This document shows, piece after piece, positions 7,813 through 16,809 of a stretch of 64,000 nt of DNA; positions within the stretch are counted from its first letter, which is position 1; each line of letters starts with the position of its first letter. The position numbers were made by a program, and so were the translations under genes. This DNA comes from VGJW01 sp035285595 (GTDB lineage Bacteria > Cyanobacteriota > Sericytochromatia > S15B-MN24 > VGJW01). The notes below the pieces were generated by a model, which saw only the letters and a program-made list of their open reading frames with translations, searched no databases and was not told where the DNA came from. The DNA lies in contig JAYKGV010000057.1 of NCBI GenBank assembly GCA_035285595.1, positions 1 through 64,000 on the forward strand, in the 5' to 3' direction.

Positions 7813-9068
7813 GGGGCGACGCGGTCGTTTCGGGCGGGATTCATAGCGTACCACGGATGGCGGGCTGGCCGCCTGATCTCCAGCATGGCCGGACTTTCGG
7901 CGTACTGCAGGCGCAGTCCACGCGGATCCTCGGACAAGGGGCGCACCCCTTGACGGGAATTAAGCAGGATCTGGGCTTCGGGGTCCTCTACATAAAGCCG
8001 GCCTCGCGCGTAGGGGGCGCGGAACCGCTCTTCCACCCAGCGGGCGGGCTCGAGGGGCACCTCTTCCAGGTCGCCATCCCAGCGTTGATCGCTGAGCAAA
8101 TCGGCGGCCAGTTCGCGGACGATGGGGTCGGGAATGTCTGCCTGAGCGAGGATCTTGAGAGCTTCCCACATGGCGTAGTCATCGCGAGCCACGAAGGCCT
8201 CCAGGTCCTCTCCCATCGGCGCGACCAGCCACGTGAGGCCGACAGCCTCGAGTGCCTGCCGGGGCAAGGTGCCCAGGCGAAGCATCAGGCCGTGCAGCAT
8301 GGCATCGTAGATGCGTGCCGTGCGGTGCTCGTAGACGTTCTTGTACATGTGCAGACGGCTCATGAGCACCTGGCCCAGCGCGTCGACGGCCTTGTCCTCG
8401 AAGGCGATGCGGCTGCGGCTTCGCCACGTCACGCGCGTCAGGTGCCTCATCAGCCAATCGAGGTCGAAGCCCGCATAGCGCACGCCCGTCATGTAGGCAT
8501 CCCGGAGCAGATAGTCCAGCCGGTCCACGTCCGCTTGGCTCGAGACCAGGTCGTGCATCCAGGCATGTTCGGGGGCCAGGTCCCCGCCATGACGGATGGC
8601 GACGATGCGCCGGGCAAGCGCGGGTCCGTCCACTGCGTGGCGAGACCAGACCTCCGAAAGGTCGGGATGTTCGAGAATCAGCCGATCCGTGACGGTCTCA
8701 TGGTGGAAGCCCCAGATGCGTTCCGCGGTGTGCGAGAAGATGCCGTGGCCGAGGTCATGCAGCATGGCCGCCAGCCCCAGTGCCATTCGGTCCTCTGCGG
8801 CCATGTCGTCGATCAAGCGGCGTCCGTCGAGTTCTGACATGGCGCGGCGGACCAGCTGGTAAGCGCCCAAGCTGTGGGCGAATCTCGAGTGTTCGGCTCC
8901 CGGAAAAATCAACTTGGACAGGCCGAGCTGGTGAAGGCGACGCAGGCGCTGGAAAGGACGGGTCTGCAACACGTCCAGCGCCACGGCACCCAACGCGTCC
9001 TCGGGGAAGTCGATGGTGGCGTGAATGACGTCCCTAAGGACGAACGGTGGCCTCAGCATGGGTCTCAA
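7809..9068 (-). CDS. HD-superfamily phosphohydrolase (dGTPase/SAMHD1-like)
   Basis: Metal-dependent phosphohydrolase of up to 419 residues. The HD signature is complete: H in EHSRFAHSLGAYQL, HD in MLHDLGHGIFSHTAE, and a downstream D in SSQADVDRLDYLLRDAYMTG. This arrangement matches the YdhJ/YwfO/SAMHD1-like group, which often acts on dNTPs or nucleotide signals; the substrate is not readable here. The TTG at 9068 overlaps the upstream stop (TTGA), and an ATG at 9059 is an equally possible start; neither has a strong ribosome site. The stop overlaps the lipA start. Confidence 0.88.
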   Translation of the reverse strand: MRPMLRPPFVLRDVIHATIDFPEDALGAVALDVLQTRPFQRLRRLHQLGLSKLIFPGAEHSRFAHSLGAYQLVRRAMSELDGRRLIDDMAAEDRMALGLAAMLHDLGHGIFSHTAERIWGFHHETVTDRLILEHPDLSEVWSRHAVDGPALARRIVAIRHGGDLAPEHAWMHDLVSSQADVDRLDYLLRDAYMTGVRYAGFDLDWLMRHLTRVTWRSRSRIAFEDKAVDALGQVLMSRLHMYKNVYEHRTARIYDAMLHGLMLRLGTLPRQALEAVGLTWLVAPMGEDLEAFVARDDYAMWEALKILAQADIPDPIVRELAADLLSDQRWDGDLEEVPLEPARWVEERFRAPYARGRLYVEDPEAQILLNSRQGVRPLSEDPRGLRLQYAESPAMLEIRRPARHPWYAMNPARNDRVAP

Positions 9069-11650
9069 GCATAGCGGAAGCGGAGCATCACCGGGACCGT
9101 GGGCAGTCCCCGCATCCTCAGCAACTTTCGGGAGCCGGGGCCACCCTCGATCAAGCAGCTCGTGCCGGCCGGCAGGCCGTCGACCTCCGCCTCGAGGGAA
9201 GTGGCTCCGCGGGGCAACACCAGGGTCACCGTACGATCGCCCCGTCCCGACGCGCGCAGGGACAAGATGAGGCGTTTCTGGCCAGGGTCATGGCGGCCGG
9301 CCAGGACTTCGAGGCCTCGGGCCTCCAGGACGATGGCCTCCACATTCGTATCGCCCAGCAAGCCGTGGAGCCGATCGGGATGCTGCAACCAGTCGGCCTC
9401 CGCTGGCCGAGGCACCGGCAACTTCCAGCCCTTCGCCTGCTGGATCTCGGCCCGCTCCCGCTCCGGGGGTAGGGGGGTGGGGTCTTGCAGGCCAAGGCCG
9501 GAGCGCCAGCGCTGACGCGCCTCCGGATCGGCGGCCACGGGGCCGAGCCGAGCCGCAATCGCTTTCCATTCCGGCTCTTCGCGCCTATCGGCCAGGCGCC
9601 ACGCAGCCAAGGCCCCAAGCCAAGTGGCCACGCCATGGCCAGCCGTCAGGTGGCGCGGCCCCCCGGGAGAAGGGGGGACGACAAGACTCAGGGGGTCGAG
9701 CGCTCGTCGCAACCCCTCGGCGACTTCCTTAACTTGTGGTGCGAGTCCCATTCTGGCCAGAACCGAGGATTCGGCCAGTCGACTGGTTCGATCGAGCACG
9801 GGGCCCGTGGCCAGGATGGCATCCGTGGGCAGACCCGCAGGATCCAGCCAAGCCATGATCCAGCGCAGGCCTCGATCGAGAGGCGGGATGTCCAGTGTTC
9901 CCCATGCCCGTTCGCGCCAGACCCGGGCCAGGGCCTCCAGGGTGGGCGTCCGGGGCTTCGAGCGTCCGGCCGGATCCAGGTCCGGCAGGGCAAGCGCGTC
10001 TTCGGCCGCGGCATCCAGCAGGCCGGCCCCACCGGGTTCCAGGGTGGGAGCCCTGCCGGTGACGGGAAGGCGCCGCACGGGCAGGCGACGCGGCGAGGGC
10101 ACTTCATAGGCGAGGGTCTCCCCGATTCGGCCTCGTAGCGGACCTTCGTAGGTCGTTACCCCAAGGTCCGCGGCGTCGGTCCGCACCTGGGGACGCCCCG
10201 CCGTCGGCAGGGCCCGCAGGCCGAGGGCAGGGGACAGAATCGCTACGGGCACGGTGCCCCAGGGGAGGTGGGTCCAATGGTCTTCCAGCTTGATCCAGCC
10301 GTCCGCTGCGTAACCTGACACTCGGGTTCGCAGCCCCCACGGCAGAGCCGCCGCGGCCCAGAACCGTGCTCGTGCCACCCGCTCGCGATCCGGACCTTCA
10401 TGGTTCGATTCTCCTCTCGCGAGGGCAACAGGTCCCTCGGGCCAAAGCACGCGCAGGTCCTCCCCCGGGCCCACGGTCAGGGCCAAGGTGTCGTCTGTTT
10501 CGCGTGCGAGACGGCCGGCAAACGGCAAGCGGTCGCTCGCCAGCACCAACGGGACCTGTGTGTCGATGCCCGACAGCAACAGCCAGTTTCCGGACGGCTG
10601 CACGAGGCGCGGCAGCAGATCCCGGCAGGGACGCGTCACGACCCCCCAGCGATCGGTCCAGGTGAGGCTGCGGACCTTGGGTATCCGGACGGAGACGGTG
10701 GCCTCGCCGCCCTCGAGAACGAATCCGGGGGCCATCACGGGTGCGTGGAGGCGCCAGAGCCTCCGGCCCGACGGGCTGTGTCGCTCGAACACGCGCCCGG
10801 TGGTGCCCTGGACGATCACACGGGCTGAGGTCGCCAGAGGCTGCCCGTGGGCCTCGAATCGTCCGGTCCAACCCGTGCCTCCCGCCTCCTCCAGCGGCTC
10901 CCAGCCATCGACCGACAGCCTGCATGACGACAGCCGAGCCGCAGGTCCGGTACCGAAGCGGCCGACGCCCGGCTCGAGAGGAGGGATCCCCGCAGGACGG
11001 GCGGGCTCCCAGACCCACGCCGGAGGAGGTTCCGGTGCAGGCGGTTTCGGCGGGCGCAGGGCCGTGAACCATGCCTTGAAGCCCACGCAACCCAGCCATG
11101 GATGTCCTGGCCATGCTTCGAGGCGCAGGGCGAGGACATTGCCGGTGGCTTTAAGCAGAGAGCCCGGGATGGGCACGCGCATGACGCGGGCCCAGGGGTG
11201 ATCTACCGGTCCACGAGCGCGATGGAGACGCTGGCCGTTGACGTAGACCTCCACATCGGCCGCGATGCCGCGCAAGACCAGGCTGGTATCCTGCCCCAGG
11301 CCCGCTCGTTCCACCATGAAGTCGAGGCGCAGCCAGCCCACCGCCGCGGGTACTCTCCAGCCCCGCAGGTCGTTGAGGGCTTCGCCCGCGGAAACCCGGA
11401 CGACTGTCGGCGGAGACACGGGCGCGGCTGCCTCCTGACGCGAGGGGAGCGCGCCTCGAGGATCCTCGCCGGGCATCCACCTCCACGTCCTGAACTCGAG
11501 GTCTACTCTGCCGCCACGCCAAATCTCGGGGGCCGGGACCACCACCTCAATGCCCGCGAATTCTTCCGCCCGGCCTGGGACGCCCGCGATCACCGCAGCT
11601 CCCTCGGCGGCCATAACGAAAGCCCACGGAAGCCACTTTCCCCTCGTCAT
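9065..11650 (-). CDS. Large exported protein with beta-sandwich/carbohydrate-binding-like region, unknown
   Basis: Protein of 861 residues. An N-terminal hydrophobic stretch (about 6-25) followed by RAEEF suggests a signal peptide. Residues roughly 110-205 contain VEVYVNGQRLHRARG and IPGSLLKATGNVLALRLEAW, a pattern seen in galactose-binding-like jelly-roll domains of glycoside hydrolases. The middle is Pro/Arg/Gly-rich with several beta segments; the C-terminus (about 760-861) looks like another beta-sandwich (LILSLRASGRGDRTVTLVLP). No catalytic motif was recognised. Stop and start both overlap neighbours by four bases (TTGA, ATGA), so it is tightly coupled with the HD hydrolase and the 588-residue protein. 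Not recognised as a named family. Confidence 0.68.
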   Translation of the reverse strand: MTRGKWLPWAFVMAAEGAAVIAGVPGRAEEFAGIEVVVPAPEIWRGGRVDLEFRTWRWMPGEDPRGALPSRQEAAAPVSPPTVVRVSAGEALNDLRGWRVPAAVGWLRLDFMVERAGLGQDTSLVLRGIAADVEVYVNGQRLHRARGPVDHPWARVMRVPIPGSLLKATGNVLALRLEAWPGHPWLGCVGFKAWFTALRPPKPPAPEPPPAWVWEPARPAGIPPLEPGVGRFGTGPAARLSSCRLSVDGWEPLEEAGGTGWTGRFEAHGQPLATSARVIVQGTTGRVFERHSPSGRRLWRLHAPVMAPGFVLEGGEATVSVRIPKVRSLTWTDRWGVVTRPCRDLLPRLVQPSGNWLLLSGIDTQVPLVLASDRLPFAGRLARETDDTLALTVGPGEDLRVLWPEGPVALARGESNHEGPDRERVARARFWAAAALPWGLRTRVSGYAADGWIKLEDHWTHLPWGTVPVAILSPALGLRALPTAGRPQVRTDAADLGVTTYEGPLRGRIGETLAYEVPSPRRLPVRRLPVTGRAPTLEPGGAGLLDAAAEDALALPDLDPAGRSKPRTPTLEALARVWRERAWGTLDIPPLDRGLRWIMAWLDPAGLPTDAILATGPVLDRTSRLAESSVLARMGLAPQVKEVAEGLRRALDPLSLVVPPSPGGPRHLTAGHGVATWLGALAAWRLADRREEPEWKAIAARLGPVAADPEARQRWRSGLGLQDPTPLPPERERAEIQQAKGWKLPVPRPAEADWLQHPDRLHGLLGDTNVEAIVLEARGLEVLAGRHDPGQKRLILSLRASGRGDRTVTLVLPRGATSLEAEVDGLPAGTSCLIEGGPGSRKLLRMRGLPTVPVMLRFRYA

Positions 11651-13413
11651 GCAGGGGTATCCCTGCCAAGGCGTTCCAGTTCCCAGGCGCCGATCAGGAA
11701 CGGATGGGGCGCTGCGGCCTCCAAGTCGGCGAGGTCAGCCGAATCGAGCCAGCCACGGTCGAGCAGACTGCCCACGAACCAGCTCGTGTGGTTACGGTTC
11801 GAGAAGCCTGCCGCCGCGCGCAGAGCCTGCGCGACGTCCCTTGCCGCCAGCCAGGGCAGTATCCGCCGCAAGCCTTGGTCGTGGGCCAGCACGGGATCAT
11901 CTTCGCAGCCCATGGCGGCCTCGAGCAGGCTCGCCGTGATCCGATGAGGTACGTCCGGACCCAACAACTCGAGGGTCCTGCGCCCCGGTCCGTAGGGCCA
12001 GGCTGCGGTTAAGGCCCCCTGAACGTGCCGAGCCAGCGCCGGATCCGCCAGTGCCTCGGGATGACAGGCCAGCAGGGCCGCGACAGCTTGCCGCCTCGCC
12101 GGATCCTCCCCCGCAAGTTCGTCTTCCGCCCGCCATGCCGACCGAGCGAGCGCATGGGCCGCGAGGCCCGGACGCAGGGACTCCGGTGTCTCGCGGACGA
12201 CGGACCACGCGTCCAGGGGTGTCCGTGGCCAGTCGCCTTCCCAAGTGTCCGGCATCCGACCTTGAGCCACGTACAGGTCTGCGAGGATTCTGGGGATCGC
12301 CGCAGGAGCTCCGTCACGGGCCCACGAAAGTACATCGACGAGACCCTGGCCCGGTCGCCCGGGCGGCATGGAGGTCAGCGCCGACGACAGGGCGAGGGCC
12401 GTCTCCTCTGCTTGGTCGACGTCCATGACCTGAGGATGGTCGAGGAACCATGCGAGCGTCCTTTCCAGTTCGTCGGCGAGTGCCGGGGCCTCGGCGGCGA
12501 AGGGGCCGAGGATCTGGGCCATCAGGCCGGCATAGCGGCGGGGGAGTCCTTCGTGACGCCAATCCGGCGGAAGGGCTGCCCTCAGCCAAAGGTGGCCCAA
12601 CGCCCCGCGCGTTGCCGGAGGCACACGTGTCAGGACCGTTGCCATGGTCGTGAGCATCTCGAGGCGAAGGGGGCGCGGCAAGTCTTGCATGCCGTCCCAA
12701 GGCAGCCGATCTGCAGCGAAGGGCAGGATGTCGTGGCCCCGGCGCTCCAGCTCCGTCAGGGCCACCATTTGTCGCAGCAGGGACCGCTTGAGCCGTTCAC
12801 GAGTGAAGGGACTGCCGCCTCTGGCATTGCGGCCGAGCCAGCCACGGGCCTCCTCGCCTGCATCGGCCAGCAACCCCAGCAGGGCTTCGCCAAGGCTCGG
12901 GTCATCGGGCAGGCGGGCCGCGAGATCGACCAGCAGCAGATGGCTGGCTCCGTGCTGCCGAATGGCGGCCAAGCCCTCTTCTCGGCCATACAGCCCGAAG
13001 ATCAGATCATTGAGGGTGCGCACGAACGCCCCGGGGGGCTCATGAGCTGCGGTCAGCGCCCCGAGGGCGTCGATCTCGGGCTCGAGGGCTTGAAGCATGG
13101 CCCAGCGGCCCTCGGGGCCGAGCAACTGCACCCCCTCGGCGACGAAGCGCAGGTGGATGCCCGACAAGCCTTCCTCGACCAAGGGGCGGTACTGCGCAAT
13201 GGCTTCGAGCCACAGCTCGGTCGCGGCTTGTGCATGCCCTCCTCGGACGCAGGCTGTTGCCGCGAGGACCAGATCCAGGTAACGGTCCTCGGGATCTTCC
13301 TGCTCTCTGGCCAGCTGTGCCGCTTCTGCAGCCTCACCGGCGAGCGCCCGAGCCACGATCCGGCGGACCCGGACGATCGGGGCAGCCGGCAGTTGGGGCG
13401 GCTCGAAGGGCAT
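11647..13413 (-). CDS. Helical-repeat protein of unknown function
   Basis: Protein of 588 residues beginning MPFEPPQLPAAPIVRVRR at the ATG at 13413. It is rich in Ala, Leu, Arg and Glu and predicted by eye to be almost wholly alpha-helical. Helix pairs such as AAEAAQLAREQEDPEDRYLDLVLAA recall solenoid (TPR/HEAT-like) scaffolds, without a canonical TPR consensus. No signal peptide or membrane segment was found, so it is probably cytoplasmic. It overlaps the downstream 861-residue exported protein gene by ATGA and follows the Xer gene by 44 bases. Coupling suggests the two act together, but no function can be given. Confidence 0.66.
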   Translation of the reverse strand: MPFEPPQLPAAPIVRVRRIVARALAGEAAEAAQLAREQEDPEDRYLDLVLAATACVRGGHAQAATELWLEAIAQYRPLVEEGLSGIHLRFVAEGVQLLGPEGRWAMLQALEPEIDALGALTAAHEPPGAFVRTLNDLIFGLYGREEGLAAIRQHGASHLLLVDLAARLPDDPSLGEALLGLLADAGEEARGWLGRNARGGSPFTRERLKRSLLRQMVALTELERRGHDILPFAADRLPWDGMQDLPRPLRLEMLTTMATVLTRVPPATRGALGHLWLRAALPPDWRHEGLPRRYAGLMAQILGPFAAEAPALADELERTLAWFLDHPQVMDVDQAEETALALSSALTSMPPGRPGQGLVDVLSWARDGAPAAIPRILADLYVAQGRMPDTWEGDWPRTPLDAWSVVRETPESLRPGLAAHALARSAWRAEDELAGEDPARRQAVAALLACHPEALADPALARHVQGALTAAWPYGPGRRTLELLGPDVPHRITASLLEAAMGCEDDPVLAHDQGLRRILPWLAARDVAQALRAAAGFSNRNHTSWFVGSLLDRGWLDSADLADLEAAAPHPFLIGAWELERLGRDTPA

Positions 13414-13457
13414 GGCCCGATTCTACGCCAGCCGGGCGCGGGCTGCGGCGGTCCATG

Positions 13458-14360
13458 TCACGGGCGTGCGTGTGCGCGATGGTAGACCTCGCGCAGGCGC
13501 TCCCGGGTGACGTGGGTGTAGATCTGGGTCGTCGACAGGGTCTGGTGCCCCAGAAGCTCCTGCACGCTGCGCAGATCCACGCCGCGTTCGAGCAGATGGG
13601 TGGCGAAGCCATGGCGCAGCATGTGGGGCGTGACGTGCTGGCCCAAGCCTGCCCTGAGCCCGTGGGTGGCTACGAGGCGCTGCACCGAGCGTACCGTCAA
13701 GGGAAGCCCCGAAGGTCCCACGAACAGGGCATCGGTGGGAACGGAGCCTCGGTTCGTCAGCACGGGACGTCCCTCGCGCAAGTAGGTTTGCAGGGCTTCC
13801 CATGCGCCAAGGTCAATCAGTACGCGACGTTCCTTGCGACCTTTGCCGAGGATCGGCAACTCGACCAGTCCTTCCGCATCGGGCACCGACTGCCGCACCT
13901 TTGTGAGGGTCAGGGCAACCAACTCGCTCACCCGCACGCCCGAGGCATCGAGCATGGCCAGCAAGGCCCGGTCGCGCAGGCCCTGGGGCGTGTCGGGAGG
14001 GGGTGCCGCGAGCAGGAGGGTCGTCTCTTCTGCCGTCAGAAAGCGCGGCAGCTTGCGCGGACGCTTGGGAGGGCGCAGGCCCCGCGTGGGATCCTGCTCG
14101 AGGGCCCGCAGCTTCACGAGGTAACGATAATAAGCTCTCACGGCGGCGATTTTCCGCTCCCGACTGCGCGCGGCGAGGCCATCCCGGCCGAGTTGCGCGG
14201 CCCACGCCCGCAGCCTCCGGAGGTCGACCTGCAAGGGGTCGTCGGATAGCCAACTGAAGAACTGCGCGAGGTCACGACCGTAAGCCGCGACCGTGTGCGG
14301 GGAGAGGTTGCGTTCGACCTCGAGGTAGAGCAGGAAGGCCTCGCGGTCCTCGATCCGCAT
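13458..14360 (-). CDS. Site-specific tyrosine recombinase, XerC/XerD family
   Basis: Protein of 300 residues, the usual size of XerC and XerD, which resolve chromosome dimers at dif. The N-terminal SAM-like domain (DREAFLLYLEVERNLSPHTVAAYGRDL) precedes the catalytic domain. Catalytic residues are present: Arg in DASGVRVSELVALTL, Lys in LGKGRKERRV, HxxR in TPHMLRHGFATHLLE, His in LLGHQTLSTTQ, and Tyr in IYTHVT. The C-terminal RLREVYHRAHARP is reminiscent of XerD. ATG at 14360 is chosen because it gives the standard N-terminus and lies 8 bases after the thymidine kinase stop. A housekeeping role is more likely than mobile-element integration. Confidence 0.92.
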   Translation of the reverse strand: MRIEDREAFLLYLEVERNLSPHTVAAYGRDLAQFFSWLSDDPLQVDLRRLRAWAAQLGRDGLAARSRERKIAAVRAYYRYLVKLRALEQDPTRGLRPPKRPRKLPRFLTAEETTLLLAAPPPDTPQGLRDRALLAMLDASGVRVSELVALTLTKVRQSVPDAEGLVELPILGKGRKERRVLIDLGAWEALQTYLREGRPVLTNRGSVPTDALFVGPSGLPLTVRSVQRLVATHGLRAGLGQHVTPHMLRHGFATHLLERGVDLRSVQELLGHQTLSTTQIYTHVTRERLREVYHRAHARP

Positions 14361-14368
14361 GGCGATCG

Positions 14369-15016
14369 TCAGGACGCGACCGGCGTGGCGGAGGGTGAGG
14401 TCCCGAGCGGGGCCAGCGGCAACTGCTCGGGGCGCGGAATCACGTGGTGTTGGCGGCATCGAGGCTCGTAGGACTCGCTGGCCCCCACGAGCACGATGGG
14501 GTCGTCCCACGAGGCGGGTCGGCCGTCGATGAGGCGCTGGCTACGGGTGGCGGGACCTCCGCAGAGAACGCAGATGGCCGTCAGCTTCTCGACCTTTTCG
14601 GCCACCGCCAGCAGGTGGGGCATCAGGGCAAAAGGTTGGCCACGAAAGTCGAGGTCGAGTCCCGCGCACACCACGCGCTTCCCCGCATCGGCGAGCTGCT
14701 GGACCACCTCTACCATCCCCATGTCGAAGAACTGCACCTCGTCGAGGGCCACGACCTGGGTGTCAGGTTCGACGAGAGGCAGGATCTCGGCCGAGCCCTC
14801 GGCTCGAATGGCCCGCATCCGGAGTCCCCCGTGGGAGGAGATGTCTTCCGGGAAGTATCGGGTGTCGATCATCGGCTTGAAAGCCTGAACCTTCTGTTTG
14901 GCAATTTCGGCCCGCCTGACCCGCCGGATCAGCTCTTCGGTCTTGCCGCAATACATCGACCCGCAAATGACTTCGATCCAACCTTGGCTGAACGCGGGGG
15001 CGTAGAAGCCGGCCAT
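14369..15016 (-). CDS. tdk: Thymidine kinase
   Basis: Type II thymidine kinase of 215 residues that salvages thymidine to dTMP. The P-loop is GSMYCGKTEEL (about 18-28), the Walker B/substrate region is VVALDEVQFFD, and the lasso contains CAGLDLDFRGQPF. Four zinc ligands appear as CVLCGG and CRQHH. AGGGAGG lies 4 bases before the ATG at 15016. The gene heads the long leftward directon; its upstream intergenic stretch is shared with the divergent HEAT-repeat gene and contains a small palindrome. Confidence 0.95.
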   Translation of the reverse strand: MAGFYAPAFSQGWIEVICGSMYCGKTEELIRRVRRAEIAKQKVQAFKPMIDTRYFPEDISSHGGLRMRAIRAEGSAEILPLVEPDTQVVALDEVQFFDMGMVEVVQQLADAGKRVVCAGLDLDFRGQPFALMPHLLAVAEKVEKLTAICVLCGGPATRSQRLIDGRPASWDDPIVLVGASESYEPRCRQHHVIPRPEQLPLAPLGTSPSATPVAS

Positions 15017-15074
15017 GGATCCTCCCTTTGGGTCGACGAACACGTGCCATGATAGACGACGGCCATCGGATGGG

Positions 15075-15089
15075 GTACACGATGTGTAC
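15075..15089. promoter_or_regulatory. Palindrome in the tdk/HEAT-repeat divergent promoter region
   Basis: GTACAC-GAT-GTGTAC is a perfect 6-base inverted repeat with a 3-base centre. It is located between the divergent starts at 15016 and 15107, the typical place for a dimeric repressor operator. No promoter hexamers could be assigned with certainty. It could also occur by chance. Confidence 0.35.
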
Positions 15090-15106
15090 TGCTTGCACTT
15101 GGCTTC

Positions 15107-15637
15107 ATGGATAACAACGTGGCCGATCGTCCGATTTCTGCCGCTGCGGGGTCCCCCTCCGCAGCCATGCTCGAGCTGTTCGAGCGTCCCGATGATGACA
15201 AGTTCTATAAGGCCGTCCAGGCCGTGGCCGAATCCGGAGACTGGCCAGACCTTGCTCCTTTCCGCGAGGCGGTCCTCGCCGCCGATTCTGTGCGTCGGCG
15301 GAGGGGGGTATATGTCATGGCCCATCACGCCGTGGATCCGGGGGTCCCAGACTTGTTGCGCGAGGCGCTTGGCGCCTCCGAGACCGTCGTGCAGACAGCC
15401 GTTCTCACGGCCGTCGGACGCCATCGCCTCGTGGACCTGCTGCCCGATGTCTGCAGGATCTTCCTTGTGGAGGGCAACGATCCACAACTGGCAAAGGCTG
15501 CCGCGGAGACTCTGGGCAAGCTGTCCGATCTCCGTGCCGTCGAGCCTCTTCGTCAAGCCAAGGAAAGGTTTCCCACCTTCGTGGTCCGCTCGGCCTGTGA
15601 CATGGCCCTGCGTCGTCTCGCGGCCGTCACGAAGTAG
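15107..15637 (+). CDS. HEAT-repeat-like protein
   Basis: Protein of 176 residues with helical pairs typical of HEAT/PBS-lyase repeats, for example VPDLLREALGASETVVQTAVLTAVGRHRLVDLL, DPQLAKAAAETLGKLSDLRAVEPLRQA and VVRSACDMALRRLA. Such solenoids mediate protein contacts. No ribosome-binding site is evident before the ATG at 15107. It stands alone, divergent from tdk and convergent with the histidine kinase. Function unknown; a scaffold role is inferred from the fold. Confidence 0.75.
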   Translation: MDNNVADRPISAAAGSPSAAMLELFERPDDDKFYKAVQAVAESGDWPDLAPFREAVLAADSVRRRRGVYVMAHHAVDPGVPDLLREALGASETVVQTAVLTAVGRHRLVDLLPDVCRIFLVEGNDPQLAKAAAETLGKLSDLRAVEPLRQAKERFPTFVVRSACDMALRRLAAVTK

Positions 15638-15653
15638 CACGCGACGGTTCCGG

Positions 15654-15670
15654 GCGACCCATCGGGTCGC
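15654..15670. terminator. Short hairpin between convergent genes
   Basis: GCGACCC-ATC-GGGTCGC forms a 7-base stem with a 3-base loop in the 41-base gap between the HEAT-repeat stop (15637) and the histidine kinase stop (15679). There is no clear T run on either side, so efficiency is uncertain. It could serve both directions. Confidence 0.4.
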
Positions 15671-15678
15671 AGCAGACT

Positions 15679-16809
15679 TCAGGCGGCCTGGACCTCGTGG
15701 GCTTCACCGGGCAGCGTGAACCAAAAAGTGGCGCCGTGGCCGGGTGCGCTGCTGACACCGATTTCGCCGCCATGAGCTTGGACGATGGCGCGGGCGATGG
15801 CCAGTCCCAAACCCGTGCCCCCTGTGGACCTTCCGCCGATCTGCCGATAGCGTTGGAACAGCAGGTTCTGGTCTTGCGGTGCGATGCCGGGACCCTGGTC
15901 CGTCACCTCGACACGCAGCCCGGGTACGCAAGGTCTGGCCTTGACCGAGATACGCCCCCCCGGGGGGCTATGGCGAATGGCATTCGACAGCAGGTTGAGC
16001 AGGACCTGATCCACGCGCCTGGGATCGGCCGTGATGTTCGGGCACGCGGGGGAAAGGTCAAGATCCAGCTTGAGTCCCTTGGCTAGCAACTGGGGGTCCA
16101 GGCTGCCGGCGAGGGCCTGGATTCGAGCTACGGGCGCGATGGGCTCCGGATGGATCTGGAAGGTCCCCGCCTGCACGCGGGCGTCATCAAGCAACTCGTC
16201 CACCAGATGGGTGATGCGCTCCCCGGCGCGTCGGATCTCCTGGACGAAGTCCTTGGCCTCTGGTGCGAGAGGGCCGGCCAGGCCATCGGTCAGTAACTCT
16301 GCGAAACCCATGATGGTGGTCAGGGGCGTGCGCAGCTCGTGGCTCACGCTGCTGATGAACTGGGTGCGTAGCTGCTCCAAGTCACGCAGGGCCCTGACTT
16401 CGGCCAATGCCTGTTCCGTGCGGGCGGCGTGCAATCTCTCCAACTCGAGGGACATCGCCCGTCCCCGCAGCAGGGACTCGATCCGGATTCTCAGTTCGAG
16501 GCGGCGAATGGGCGTCAGCACGAGTTCATCGGCGGTACAGCCCAGATGCCGTGAGGCAGGAAAGAGGTCTGAGGGATGTACGAGCAGCAGCACGGGGAGG
16601 AATCGGGGCGCTTCGGCTTCCCGGCACGCATGGATGAGTTTTGCCCAGTACTCATGGGAGCGCAGGTCCATGACGGCCAGATCGAAACATGGCTGGATTC
16701 CCCCGGGCCGCAAGTCCGGTCTCTCGAGTACCTCGTGAGGCGAGGGTTCGAGCATCGACCTGAGCTGCGTGGTGTCCTCATGATGTCCAAGCCAGAGCGC
16801 CAACCTCAT
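15679..16809 (-). CDS. Sensor histidine kinase with N-terminal receiver-like domain
   Basis: Protein of 376 residues. The N-terminal part (about 1-115) looks like a response-regulator receiver with an Asp at the strand-3 position (FDLAVMDLR, D48), but the conserved Lys region reads VLTPIRR, so it is probably a pseudo-receiver. A short coiled coil (about 118-147) leads to HisKA with the phospho-accepting H157 in SSVSHELRTPL. HATPase_c follows with N box NLLSNAIRHS, G1 VTDQGPGIA and G2 GGTGLGLAIARA. No membrane segment, so it is cytosolic. ATGA overlap with the KaiC-like gene (16809-16806) means the two are translated as a pair, suggesting that the ATPase feeds this kinase. Confidence 0.92.
   Translation of the reverse strand: MRLALWLGHHEDTTQLRSMLEPSPHEVLERPDLRPGGIQPCFDLAVMDLRSHEYWAKLIHACREAEAPRFLPVLLLVHPSDLFPASRHLGCTADELVLTPIRRLELRIRIESLLRGRAMSLELERLHAARTEQALAEVRALRDLEQLRTQFISSVSHELRTPLTTIMGFAELLTDGLAGPLAPEAKDFVQEIRRAGERITHLVDELLDDARVQAGTFQIHPEPIAPVARIQALAGSLDPQLLAKGLKLDLDLSPACPNITADPRRVDQVLLNLLSNAIRHSPPGGRISVKARPCVPGLRVEVTDQGPGIAPQDQNLLFQRYRQIGGRSTGGTGLGLAIARAIVQAHGGEIGVSSAPGHGATFWFTLPGEAHEVQAA

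Noticed and set aside
13458..14360. Integrase of a mobile element
   Set aside because: Size, XerD-like ending and position inside a housekeeping directon fit chromosomal Xer; no element borders seen.
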